A stretch of DNA of 5,792 nucleotides, taken from contig CANQYR010000062.1 in NCBI GenBank assembly GCA_947628125.1, forward strand, positions 1 to 5,792, written 5' to 3'. The translations under genes and the position numbers were made by a program. Numbering within the stretch: the first letter of the stretch is position 1; every line of letters starts with the position of its first letter. Shown here piece by piece: positions 1 through 5,414 of this stretch. Under the pieces are notes generated by a model. It made no database searches, was not told where the DNA came from, and saw only the letters and a list, made by a program, of their open reading frames with translations. The DNA comes from an uncultured Bacilli bacterium. GTDB lineage: Bacteria > Bacillota_I > Bacilli_A > RF39 > UBA660.

Positions 1-22
1 CGTCAAGCTTCTTTTTAAGTTA

Positions 23-54
23 TTGCTTTAGGGGGGGGGGTAGTATGTTATAAG
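23..54 (+). promoter_or_regulatory. Putative promoter with poly-G spacer ahead of the surface-protein operon
   Basis: An extended -10 element (TG at 46-47, one base, then TATAAG at 49-54) lies 21 bases before the chosen ATG at 76. A weak -35 candidate, TTGCTT, lies at 23-28. The spacer between them is 20 bases as written and contains ten consecutive G (31-40); with seven G it would be the optimal 17. Transcription would start near 61, just before the AGGA ribosome binding site at 62-65. The elements are read directly from sequence; promoter activity and its dependence on G number are inferred. The -35 match is poor, so the extended -10 may carry most of the activity. Confidence 0.5.
31..40. 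repeat. Homopolymeric G10 tract (candidate slippage tract)
   Basis: Ten G in a row occur in an intergenic stretch that is otherwise AT-rich. No other G run of comparable length occurs in the window. Long mononucleotide G or C tracts near surface-protein promoters are a known substrate for slipped-strand mispairing in other bacteria. Here the tract cannot act by translational frameshifting into the gene at 76. All three frames stop between it and that gene: TAG at 41-43, TAA at 51-53, and TGA-TAA-TAG at 55-63 in the gene's own frame. Tract length in an assembly may be unreliable. Confidence 0.9.
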
Positions 55-75
55 TGATAATAGGATGTGACCTAT

Positions 76-1401
76 ATGAAGCTTAAAAAATATGAAAATA
101 AGTTGATAACTGTTAAGAAAGTTAAAATTGTTTTGTTACTTTTTTTATGTGTTTTAAGTTATGGGTTATTTTTTTATCATAGTTATAAAGTTGATAAGTC
201 AAGTAATAATAGTGTAGAGTTTGCTTTTTATAATGGAACTTCTGAGCTTAGTAAAATGCCTTTAAAGGATAGTGATTTGGTTTTTATAAAGGCTGATTGT
301 AATAATGGTGTAATTGTTAAATGGGATAATGAAAATTGGATGCCGGCTGTATATAATTTACAAAAATCAAAGACTAGTTGCACTTTGTATTTTGGTAGTG
401 GTGAAGATAGTGCTTGTTTGTTGTATCCAGATAGCGCGGCATGTAGTTATTATAAGCAAGGTGAGGGTGAAGAATTGTTATATGATACCACTGCTGATAA
501 GAATTTAAGGTTTGTCGGAAGTGATCCTAAAAATTATGTGTATTTTAATTGTGAGGAAGGAAAAGCGGCAAGCAGTGATACTTGTGAGACATGGCGCATT
601 ATAGGAATAATGAATAATATAGAAGATGAAAATGGAATTGTAGGAAGTCATTTGAAAATAATAAGGGATAATATAGGTACTTATTCGTGGGATAGTTCTT
701 CAGGGGTAAATTATAGTTATGGAGTGAATGAGTGGAGCGCATCGGATATAGAGAAGGTGTTAAATGATGAATATTTAAATAGGCAGTATAACAAGAATTA
801 TTGCTATAAAGGTACTGGAGATGAATATAAATCATGTCCTAAGTGGACTGATATTGGGCTAAGAGATGAAGCAAGGGGTATGATAGCAACTGTTAAATGG
901 AATACGGGTACATTTGGAGAAGATTGGAATAATATTAATAATAGTAATACAAAATTTAATGCGAAGGCTGTATATGAGGCTGAGCGAAGTGATAATAATG
1001 GTAAAGGAGTATGTTATTTATTAAGTGGCACGTATTGTAATGATAGTGTTACAAGAACTGTAACATGGATAGGTAAGGTGGGTTTGATGTATCCATCGGA
1101 TTTTGGTTATGCTGTTGGTGGTGATGTAAGAGAGTCTTGTTTAGGAAAATCTTTGTATGCATATTCTAATTGCAGGGGAAATGATTGGCTAAATGATGCA
1201 AATAATTCACAATGGACAATTATGCCAGGGACACAAGTATCTTATGCTACTAATGTTTTTGCTATCGATTCAAGTGGTTATGTCTCTAATTATGGAGCTT
1301 ATTATGATTATGTGGTAAGACCGGTGGTATATCTTTCTTCTGCTGTGAAGATTATAGACGGAAATGGTGAAGTAGGCGATCCGTTTGTCTTAGAAATGTA
1401 G
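76..1401 (+). CDS. Membrane-anchored Cys/Trp-rich surface protein, DUF6273/C-type-lectin-like (paralogue 1)
   Basis: This 441-residue protein has a short basic N-terminus, one membrane segment (about 17-35) and a long, presumably extracytoplasmic part with no cleavable signal motif. An Ig-like or small beta module (about 47-106) contains WDNENW and SKTSC. A central region starts at TWRIIGIMNN (172-181). The C-terminal domain (about 331-441) follows the order GLMYPSDFGYA, Cys355/Cys366, NDWL, QWTI.PG, VRPVVYL, VKI, DPF. That order resembles DUF6273 and related C-type-lectin-like domains; this is recognised by pattern, not searched. Twelve Cys outside the membrane fall in six close pairs. The ATG at 76 is chosen over GTG at 67 because AGGA (62-65) is well spaced from it and MKLKKY matches MRLKKY of the next gene. 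It is co-transcribed with its paralogue 7 bases downstream. A ligand-binding or adhesive role is inferred; the true ligand is unknown. Confidence 0.85.
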   Translation: MKLKKYENKLITVKKVKIVLLLFLCVLSYGLFFYHSYKVDKSSNNSVEFAFYNGTSELSKMPLKDSDLVFIKADCNNGVIVKWDNENWMPAVYNLQKSKTSCTLYFGSGEDSACLLYPDSAACSYYKQGEGEELLYDTTADKNLRFVGSDPKNYVYFNCEEGKAASSDTCETWRIIGIMNNIEDENGIVGSHLKIIRDNIGTYSWDSSSGVNYSYGVNEWSASDIEKVLNDEYLNRQYNKNYCYKGTGDEYKSCPKWTDIGLRDEARGMIATVKWNTGTFGEDWNNINNSNTKFNAKAVYEAERSDNNGKGVCYLLSGTYCNDSVTRTVTWIGKVGLMYPSDFGYAVGGDVRESCLGKSLYAYSNCRGNDWLNDANNSQWTIMPGTQVSYATNVFAIDSSGYVSNYGAYYDYVVRPVVYLSSAVKIIDGNGEVGDPFVLEM

Positions 1402-1408
1402 GTGTTTT

Positions 1409-2782
1409 ATGAGATTAAAAAAGTATCAAGATAAACAGTTAGTTCTTAAAAGAAAAACGTATTTGTTTTTGGTTTTAATTTGTGTAATAGGTATTGGTTT
1501 GTTAGTGTATCAAAGTTTTGGAAGTTATCAGGATAAGGTTACTTTTAAGCTAATAAATGGCAAGCTTAAAATGAGTAATGGTGTTGGTGATATTGAATTT
1601 ACTTTTTATAATGGTGATCAAAAGCTTGAAGATTTGCCTTTAAAAAGTAGTCGTCTTTTATATGTTGGTTCTAGTTGTACTAATGGCGCTAGTGTTAAGT
1701 GGGATAATGAAAATTGGTTACCTTTTGTATATAATTTAACGAGTAGCAAGACTAGTTGTAGTTTGTATTTTGGAAGTAATGAGGATCGTGCTTGCTTTTT
1801 TCATCCTTTGGGTTCAGCTTGTGAATATTATAAGAATGGTGAAACAGAAGAGTTATTATATGATACTTCGGCAGATAAGAATTTAAGATTTGTGGGAAGT
1901 GATCCAAAGAATTACGTATATTTTAATTGTGAAGCAGGAAAAGAGCAAAGTAAAGAAACGTGTGAGACATGGCGAATTATAGGAATAATGAATAATATTG
2001 AGGAAGATACTGGAAATATTGGAAGTCATCTAAAGATAATAAGAGATAGTATTGGCTCTTATTATTGGGATAGCTCTATATATTATGTAAATAATGGTTG
2101 GGGAGTAAATGAGTGGAGCGAAGCAGATATAGAAAAAGTATTAAATAATGAATACTTAAATAGGTGTGTTGGCTCAAATCCGTGTTATGATGGCTCTAAT
2201 AGTTCTATAGAAACTTGTCCCGATTGGACAAATATTGGAATAAAAGAAGAAGCAAGAAATATGATAGGGAACATAAAATGGAATACAGGAACTTATGCAA
2301 GGTATGAGGCAAATGGTTGGAATGCTTATTCTACATATAGTTGGGAGCGAAGTAAATATCATGGAAAAGAATTGTGTTTGAATTATAATGATAAGGATTG
2401 CAATGATGATGTAAAAAGAAATACCATATGGTTTGGAAAGATAGGCTTAATGTATCCATCGGATTATGGATATGCCGTAGGTGGTGATGTAAGGAGTTCT
2501 TGCTTAAGCAAATCGTTGTCTAAATATAGTGTCAATTGTAGAACGAATGATTGGCTACATGTATCTGGTAGTGCTCAATGGACAATTTCACCTGGTAATA
2601 ATGGCATATCTGGCAATTCTGTATTTAGGGTTTATTTGGATGGCGATGTAGGTGCTGGCTATGCTACCAATGCTTATGCTGTGCGTCCAACTTTATATTT
2701 AAAAAGTGATGTTAAAATTACAGAACGTAATTATGAAGATTATGGAAGTACCAATCATCCTTTTGAGTTATCTTATGAGTAG
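1409..2782 (+). CDS. Membrane-anchored Cys/Trp-rich surface protein, DUF6273/C-type-lectin-like (paralogue 2)
   Basis: This 457-residue protein is collinear with the preceding gene: membrane segment at about 17-34, beta module at about 62-121, central region from about 187, and C-terminal lectin-like region from about 341. It carries roughly 15 extra residues just outside the membrane (within 37-62) that the first paralogue lacks. It has 13 Cys outside the membrane, mostly in pairs; the CX5C at 253/259 plus Cys270 makes one triplet instead of a pair. The segment 156-175 is identical in protein sequence to paralogue 1, and WDNENW is identical even in DNA. The start at 1409 has the ribosome binding sequence AGGTG (1400-1404), which overlaps the stop codon of the gene before it, so translation may be coupled. 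Function is not known; surface recognition is inferred from architecture. Ile is coded by ATA in 15 of 25 cases, unlike the protease gene downstream (4 of 29). Confidence 0.85.
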   Translation: MRLKKYQDKQLVLKRKTYLFLVLICVIGIGLLVYQSFGSYQDKVTFKLINGKLKMSNGVGDIEFTFYNGDQKLEDLPLKSSRLLYVGSSCTNGASVKWDNENWLPFVYNLTSSKTSCSLYFGSNEDRACFFHPLGSACEYYKNGETEELLYDTSADKNLRFVGSDPKNYVYFNCEAGKEQSKETCETWRIIGIMNNIEEDTGNIGSHLKIIRDSIGSYYWDSSIYYVNNGWGVNEWSEADIEKVLNNEYLNRCVGSNPCYDGSNSSIETCPDWTNIGIKEEARNMIGNIKWNTGTYARYEANGWNAYSTYSWERSKYHGKELCLNYNDKDCNDDVKRNTIWFGKIGLMYPSDYGYAVGGDVRSSCLSKSLSKYSVNCRTNDWLHVSGSAQWTISPGNNGISGNSVFRVYLDGDVGAGYATNAYAVRPTLYLKSDVKITERNYEDYGSTNHPFELSYE

Positions 2783-2802
2783 ATCTTCGTGTTTTATTGT
2801 TC

Positions 2803-2831
2803 TTGATTTTCATATACGAATTTTATATAAT
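2803..2831 (+). promoter_or_regulatory. Promoter for the small membrane protein gene
   Basis: TTGATT at 2803-2808 and a perfect TATAAT at 2826-2831 are separated by 17 bases, a strong housekeeping-type match. Predicted transcription start is about 2838, at the ribosome binding site GGTGA (2838-2842), six bases before the ATG at 2849. This suggests the gene is transcribed separately from the paralogue operon upstream. Confidence 0.7.
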
Positions 2832-2848
2832 TAGTTTGGTGAAGCAAA

Positions 2849-3340
2849 ATGAGTAAGATGAAATATCAGACAGAAGAACAAAAAGAGTTGATGAAGTTTG
2901 GATTGGTATTAGTGATATTAATTGGTGTTATAGGGGCGGTGTATGTTTTTAGCCGGTTTCTTATTAAGCCAAATGTAAAGGATTATGAGTATACTAGTGG
3001 TAGTGTTAGTACAAGTGCCATTAGTGTTGGAACGATGCTTAGTAAGCCAGAGGATGAGTATTATGTTTTAGCTTATGATTTTGGTGGTTCTATGGCTAGT
3101 TCTTATAATACTTATGGAAGTTATTATACGGCTAATAAGTCTTCTGCTTTAAAGATATATTATCTTGATTTAAGTAATGCTTTTAATAGTAATTTTTATG
3201 TTAAGGACAAGAGTAATCCTAAGGCTAAGAAGGTTAAGGATTTAAAGATGCTTGATGGGACTTTGATTAGGGTTAAAAATGGTAGTATTGTTTCTTATGT
3301 AGAGGGTGCTGAGGCAATTTCTAAAGCTTTAAAAGTTTAA
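2849..3340 (+). CDS. Single-pass membrane protein, possible degenerate thioredoxin-like domain
   Basis: This 163-residue protein has a charged cytoplasmic N-terminus, one membrane segment (about 17-38) and an outward domain of about 120 residues. I do not recognise a named family with certainty. The end of the domain, GTLIRVKNGSIVSYVEGAEAI (137-157), follows the pattern of the last two strands and helix of thioredoxins (PTLLLFKNG...GA), and YYVLAYDF (71-78) could be the first core strand. However, there is no Cys anywhere, so no CXXC redox site, and the cis-Pro position is Gly. If the fold is right, it is a non-redox relative used for binding or scaffolding. It has its own promoter and a start with GGTGA well placed. 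It sits between Cys-rich surface proteins and a periplasm-facing type protease, so an envelope role is likely but unproven. Confidence 0.75.
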   Translation: MSKMKYQTEEQKELMKFGLVLVILIGVIGAVYVFSRFLIKPNVKDYEYTSGSVSTSAISVGTMLSKPEDEYYVLAYDFGGSMASSYNTYGSYYTANKSSALKIYYLDLSNAFNSNFYVKDKSNPKAKKVKDLKMLDGTLIRVKNGSIVSYVEGAEAISKALKV

Positions 3341-3368
3341 TTGTGTCAAAGTGCTTTCTTTTTTTTTT
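3323..3368 (+). terminator. Weak intrinsic terminator candidate
   Basis: AAAGCTTT at 3323-3330, within the last codons of the membrane protein gene, can pair with AAA-gt-GCTTT at 3348-3357 (two-base bulge, 17-base loop). It is followed by C and ten T (3359-3368). The stem is AT-rich and imperfect, so efficiency is doubtful; the T run is the stronger part of the evidence. Confidence 0.35.
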
Positions 3369-3377
3369 AATCTGTTG

Positions 3378-3383
3378 TATGAT
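3378..3383 (+). promoter_or_regulatory. Candidate -10 element of the S41 protease gene
   Basis: TATGAT (3378-3383), directly preceded by TG, is the best -10 in the gap before the protease gene. No good -35 is visible 17 bases upstream (TTTCTT at 3355-3360). The ribosome binding site AGGA at 3394-3397 follows, nine bases before the ATG at 3407. Confidence 0.4.
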
Positions 3384-3406
3384 ATTTAAAGGTAGGATGA
3401 TATCAT

Positions 3407-4561
3407 ATGAGAAGAAAATTGGGTTTTAGTTTGAAGGAGATTTGTTTAATTATAGTTATTACGGCTTTAACGACTAGTGTGACAACTGGGATAATTATGT
3501 ATAATAATAATCGTTTAGAAAATGGCGCGATAGATATTAATAAGGATGATGCTTTAAAGGAGTTTTTAAAGGTTTATGCTAGTTTAGATGAGAATTATTA
3601 TGAGGATATTGATAAGACGAAGATGATGGAGGCTGCTATTGCGGGTATGTTTGATTATTTAGGTGAGGATTATTCTACTTATATGGATAAGCAAGAAACT
3701 GATAGTTTGGCTAATAATTTAAGTGGAACTTATAAGGGTATTGGTATTTCGGTTATTGATAATAATCGGGTTTTTAAGGTTTATCCTGATACTCCAGCAT
3801 CGAGGGCTAATATTATGGAGAATGATATTATTTTGCGGGTTAATGATGTTTTAGTTGGTGAAGATAGTGTGGCTTTGATGCTTGATAAGGATAAAGAGAA
3901 TGTTTTAGAGATTAAAAGGGGCGAGGATGTTTTTACTGTTAAGGTTATGCCTGAAGAGATAAATACGCCTTTAACTAGGGAAGTAAAGGAAGAAAATGGC
4001 AAGGCTCTTGGTTATATTTATGTTCCTTGTTTTACGGATACGGTGGCTAGTGAGTTTCGTAAGGCTTTAGAGGAGGTTGAAGGTTCTAATATTGATGGTT
4101 TGATTATTGATTTGCGGGGTAATACTGGTGGTTATTTGTCTGGGGCAACGGAGATTGCGGCTATGTTTTTAGAGAAGAATAAGACTATTTATTCTTTAGA
4201 GGAAAAGGAAAATGTGCAAACTTATAAGGATGATACGAAGGAAAAAAGGGAGTATCCGGTTATTGTTTTAATTAATGGGGCAACGGCAAGTGCTAGTGAG
4301 ATTTTGGCTGCTGCTTTGCAGGAGAGTTATGGTGCGAAGTTGGTTGGCAATGTGTCTTTTGGTAAGGGTAAGGTTCAGCAGACGAAGATGCTTGAGGATG
4401 GTAGTATGGTTAAGTATACTTCGGCTCGTTGGTATACGCCTAATGGTGATTGTATTGATGGTATGGGTATTTTTCCTGATTATTCTGTTGAGCTTAGTCA
4501 AGTTGATGCTGGTGAGTTTGTTGATACTCAATTAGAGAAAGCTTTGAAACTATTAAGTTAG
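3407..4561 (+). CDS. S41 family carboxy-terminal processing peptidase (CtpA/CtpB/Prc type)
   Basis: This 384-residue protein is a serine protease of the C-terminal processing family, which trims or degrades substrates on the outer side of the membrane from a free C-terminus. It has an N-terminal membrane anchor (about 10-31), a helical segment (about 47-105) leading into a PDZ domain (about 106-182, with YKGIGISV and DTPASRANIMENDIILRVND), and the S41 catalytic core (about 198-360). The core contains DLRGNTGGYL (235-244), ATASASEILAAALQ (292-305) and GKGKVQQ (319-325). By spacing to known members, the catalytic set is Ser295, Lys320 and Gln324, so it is intact. Length matches the shorter Bacilli CtpB-like enzymes; the C-terminal peptidoglycan-binding domain of some relatives is absent. 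Substrate is unknown; in Bacillus subtilis CtpB cleaves a sporulation factor, but nothing here shows that role. Confidence 0.96.
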   Translation: MRRKLGFSLKEICLIIVITALTTSVTTGIIMYNNNRLENGAIDINKDDALKEFLKVYASLDENYYEDIDKTKMMEAAIAGMFDYLGEDYSTYMDKQETDSLANNLSGTYKGIGISVIDNNRVFKVYPDTPASRANIMENDIILRVNDVLVGEDSVALMLDKDKENVLEIKRGEDVFTVKVMPEEINTPLTREVKEENGKALGYIYVPCFTDTVASEFRKALEEVEGSNIDGLIIDLRGNTGGYLSGATEIAAMFLEKNKTIYSLEEKENVQTYKDDTKEKREYPVIVLINGATASASEILAAALQESYGAKLVGNVSFGKGKVQQTKMLEDGSMVKYTSARWYTPNGDCIDGMGIFPDYSVELSQVDAGEFVDTQLEKALKLLS

Positions 4562-4568
4562 TTTTTTT
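4547..4568 (+). terminator. AT-only-type terminator candidate at the end of the protease gene
   Basis: AAACTA (4547-4552) and TAGTTT (4559-4564) form a perfect 6-bp inverted repeat with a 6-base loop, extended by one G-T pair, and run into seven T (4562-4568). The stem overlaps the TAG stop codon. It has only one G-C pair, so it would be weak as an intrinsic terminator. Confidence 0.35.
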
Positions 4569-4592
4569 CTTTTATTGATTAGGAAAATTATG

Positions 4593-4610
4593 TATAATAG
4601 TTTTTGGAGG
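4593..4610 (+). promoter_or_regulatory. -10 element and ribosome binding site deciding the ntdP start
   Basis: A perfect TATAAT lies at 4593-4598; the -35 is poor (TTTATT at 4570-4575, 17-base spacer). The Shine-Dalgarno GGAGG at 4606-4610 is five bases before the ATG at 4616. The in-frame TTG at 4604 lies over the Shine-Dalgarno itself and at the predicted transcription start, so it is not the start codon. Confidence 0.6.
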
Positions 4611-4615
4611 TTTTT

Positions 4616-5140
4616 ATGATTAAGGTTGGTGACAAATTAAAAATTGAGTGTTATAAGCATAATGGTTATTTAGAGCAAACTAGTGAGGAGGCTATTGTTT
4701 TAGAGATTGGTGATGATTATTTGATTGTTGCTAATGATCGGACTAAGCTTACTGAGCATGATGGTAGTTTTCATAGGACGAATGAGCCGGCTGTTTTGTT
4801 TTTTTATAAGAAGCATTGGTTTAATGTTATTGGGCAGTTAAAGAATAGTGGTTTGTTTTATTATTGTAATATTGCGACGCCTTATATTGTGGATGGTAGG
4901 GTTATTAAGTATATTGATTATGATTTGGATTTGCGGGTTTTTCCGGATGGTAGTTTTCGGGTTTTGGATCGTAATGAGTATAAGTATCATCAAAAGAAGA
5001 TGCATTATGGTGAGGAGTTAAATAGGATTGTGGAAAGTGAGTTATCTTATTTGATTGTTCTTAAGAAGCAGAATGCTGATCCTTTTAATGAGGATGTTGT
5101 TATGCGTTATTATAAGAAGTTTCAGGAATTAAGGAAGTAG
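4616..5140 (+). CDS. ntdP: NtdP-like nucleoside tri-/diphosphate phosphatase (DUF402 family)
   Basis: This 174-residue soluble cytoplasmic protein matches the UPF0374/DUF402 family typified by Staphylococcus aureus Sa1684 (NtdP), a metal-dependent hydrolase of nucleoside tri- and diphosphates. Recognisable family features are the N-terminal GDKLKIECYKHNG (5-17), the REP-like segment HRTNEPAVLFF (53-63), HWFNVI (67-72), FYYCNIATP (81-89) and the acidic block KYIDYDLDLRVFPDG (98-112). The acidic block is expected to hold metal-binding Asp residues. The length is that of the family, with an ordinary helical C-terminal tail, and nothing is truncated. It has its own promoter right after the protease gene and ends about 270 bases before the 16S gene. 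A role in nucleotide pool control is family knowledge; no regulation beyond the promoter is visible. Confidence 0.92.
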   Translation: MIKVGDKLKIECYKHNGYLEQTSEEAIVLEIGDDYLIVANDRTKLTEHDGSFHRTNEPAVLFFYKKHWFNVIGQLKNSGLFYYCNIATPYIVDGRVIKYIDYDLDLRVFPDGSFRVLDRNEYKYHQKKMHYGEELNRIVESELSYLIVLKKQNADPFNEDVVMRYYKKFQELRK

Positions 5141-5177
5141 TTCTTGAATTTTTTTTTGAAAAAATGTAAATTTTTGC

Positions 5178-5206
5178 TTGCAATTGCATATACTTTGATG
5201 TAGAAT
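5178..5206 (+). promoter_or_regulatory. Possible upstream rRNA promoter (P1)
   Basis: TTGCAA at 5178-5183 and TAGAAT at 5201-5206 are separated by 17 bases, giving a start near 5213. The -35 lies in the 10-bp palindrome TGCAATTGCA (5179-5188), and the -10 lies inside the left arm of the inverted repeat 5201-5238. Tandem promoters are common for rRNA operons of Bacilli; this one is weaker than the downstream promoter and is inferred from spacing alone. Confidence 0.4.
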
Positions 5207-5238
5207 GTAAAGCGTGCTGAAGTTCAATTTACATTCTA
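5201..5238. repeat. 11-bp perfect inverted repeat upstream of the rRNA promoter
   Basis: TAGAATGTAAA (5201-5211) and TTTACATTCTA (5228-5238) are perfect inverted copies around a 16-base centre. It could be a terminator for ntdP, although only a mixed TTTATT follows it, or an operator covering the -10 of the possible upstream promoter. The sequence does not decide between these. Confidence 0.75.
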
Positions 5239-5294
5239 TTTATTGGGAATTTTGGCAAAACAGTAGAAAATTCTTAAAAAGTCGAAAAAAGTTG

Positions 5295-5323
5295 TTGACA
5301 ATAAAAAAAGAATTTGATATATT
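5295..5323 (+). promoter_or_regulatory. Main rRNA operon promoter (P2)
   Basis: A perfect TTGACA (5295-5300), a 17-base spacer and TATATT (5318-5323) precede the 16S gene. The region just upstream is A/T-rich (A-tracts at 5275-5290), as in UP elements of rRNA promoters. Predicted start is about 5330, giving a leader of roughly 85 bases before mature 16S. Confidence 0.85.
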
Positions 5324-5330
5324 ACTGTTG

Positions 5331-5344
5331 CACTTGCAAAAGTG
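5331..5344 (+). other. GNRA-looped hairpin at the predicted 5' end of the rRNA transcript
   Basis: CACTT (5331-5335), a GCAA tetraloop (5336-5339) and AAGTG (5340-5344) form a 5-bp stem capped by a GNRA loop, with a further possible G-T pair (5330/5345). It begins at the predicted start of the rRNA precursor. It may act as a boxB-like leader hairpin or protect the 5' end; its position just before boxA fits the first option. Confidence 0.45.
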
Positions 5345-5352
5345 TTAGAAAA

Positions 5353-5367
5353 TGATCTTTGAAAACT
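5353..5367 (+). promoter_or_regulatory. rRNA leader boxA antitermination element
   Basis: TGATCTTTGAAAACT closely matches the boxA element of Bacillus rRNA leaders (form TG.TCTTTGAAAACT), which recruits Nus factors to prevent premature termination of rRNA transcription. Its position between promoter and 16S is as expected. Confidence 0.75.
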
Positions 5368-5414
5368 AAGTAAAAAAGTCAATTTGAGTAGCTTTGATTA
5401 AACTTTGAAATATT

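Larger units (their letters stand above)
5141..5414. other. Non-coding rRNA operon control region
   Basis: No coding frame of note is present on either strand in this AT-rich gap between ntdP and the 16S gene. It opens with T- and A-runs (5150-5166), followed by a palindrome, a possible upstream promoter with an overlapping inverted repeat, a consensus promoter, a small hairpin and a boxA element, each listed separately. AATGTAAA occurs twice forward (5163-5170 and 5204-5211) and once inverted (5228-5235). Confidence 0.8.

Noticed and set aside
1..53. Tail of an upstream gene running through the G tract
   Set aside because: Short open stretches exist (one frame stays open to the TAA at 51-53), but there is too little sequence to recognise a protein; it cannot be supported from this window.
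67..75. GTG at 67 as the start of the first surface-protein gene
   Set aside because: AGGA at 62-65 would be only one base away, and the paralogue begins at the residue matching the ATG at 76.
599..835. Reverse-strand open frame inside the first surface-protein gene
   Set aside because: It has no promoter or ribosome binding site and its sequence mirrors the Asn/Tyr/Ile-rich coding strand; the forward frame is conserved between paralogues.
1069..2770. Diversity-generating retroelement target
   Set aside because: No template repeat, reverse transcriptase or adenine-biased difference between the two loops can be seen here; kept only as a test under the lectin-like finding.
76..2782. Type IV pilin or pseudopilin identity for the paralogues
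   Set aside because: The hydrophobic N-terminus lacks the prepilin G-F-T-L-x-E cleavage motif, and no pilus assembly genes are present.
2786..2825. Terminator after the second paralogue (TTCGT 2786-2790 with ACGAA 2816-2820, then TTTTAT)
   Set aside because: A 5-bp stem with a 25-base loop is too weak, and the region is better explained by the promoter elements at 2803-2831.
4268..4535. Overlapping open frames on both strands inside the protease gene
   Set aside because: They sit over the highly conserved S41 catalytic region, lack ribosome binding sites and encode low-complexity, unfamiliar peptides; they are by-products of the codon bias.
4604..4615. TTG at 4604 as the start of ntdP
   Set aside because: It lies within the GGAGG ribosome binding region and at the predicted transcription start; the ATG at 4616 is ideally spaced and matches the family N-terminus.
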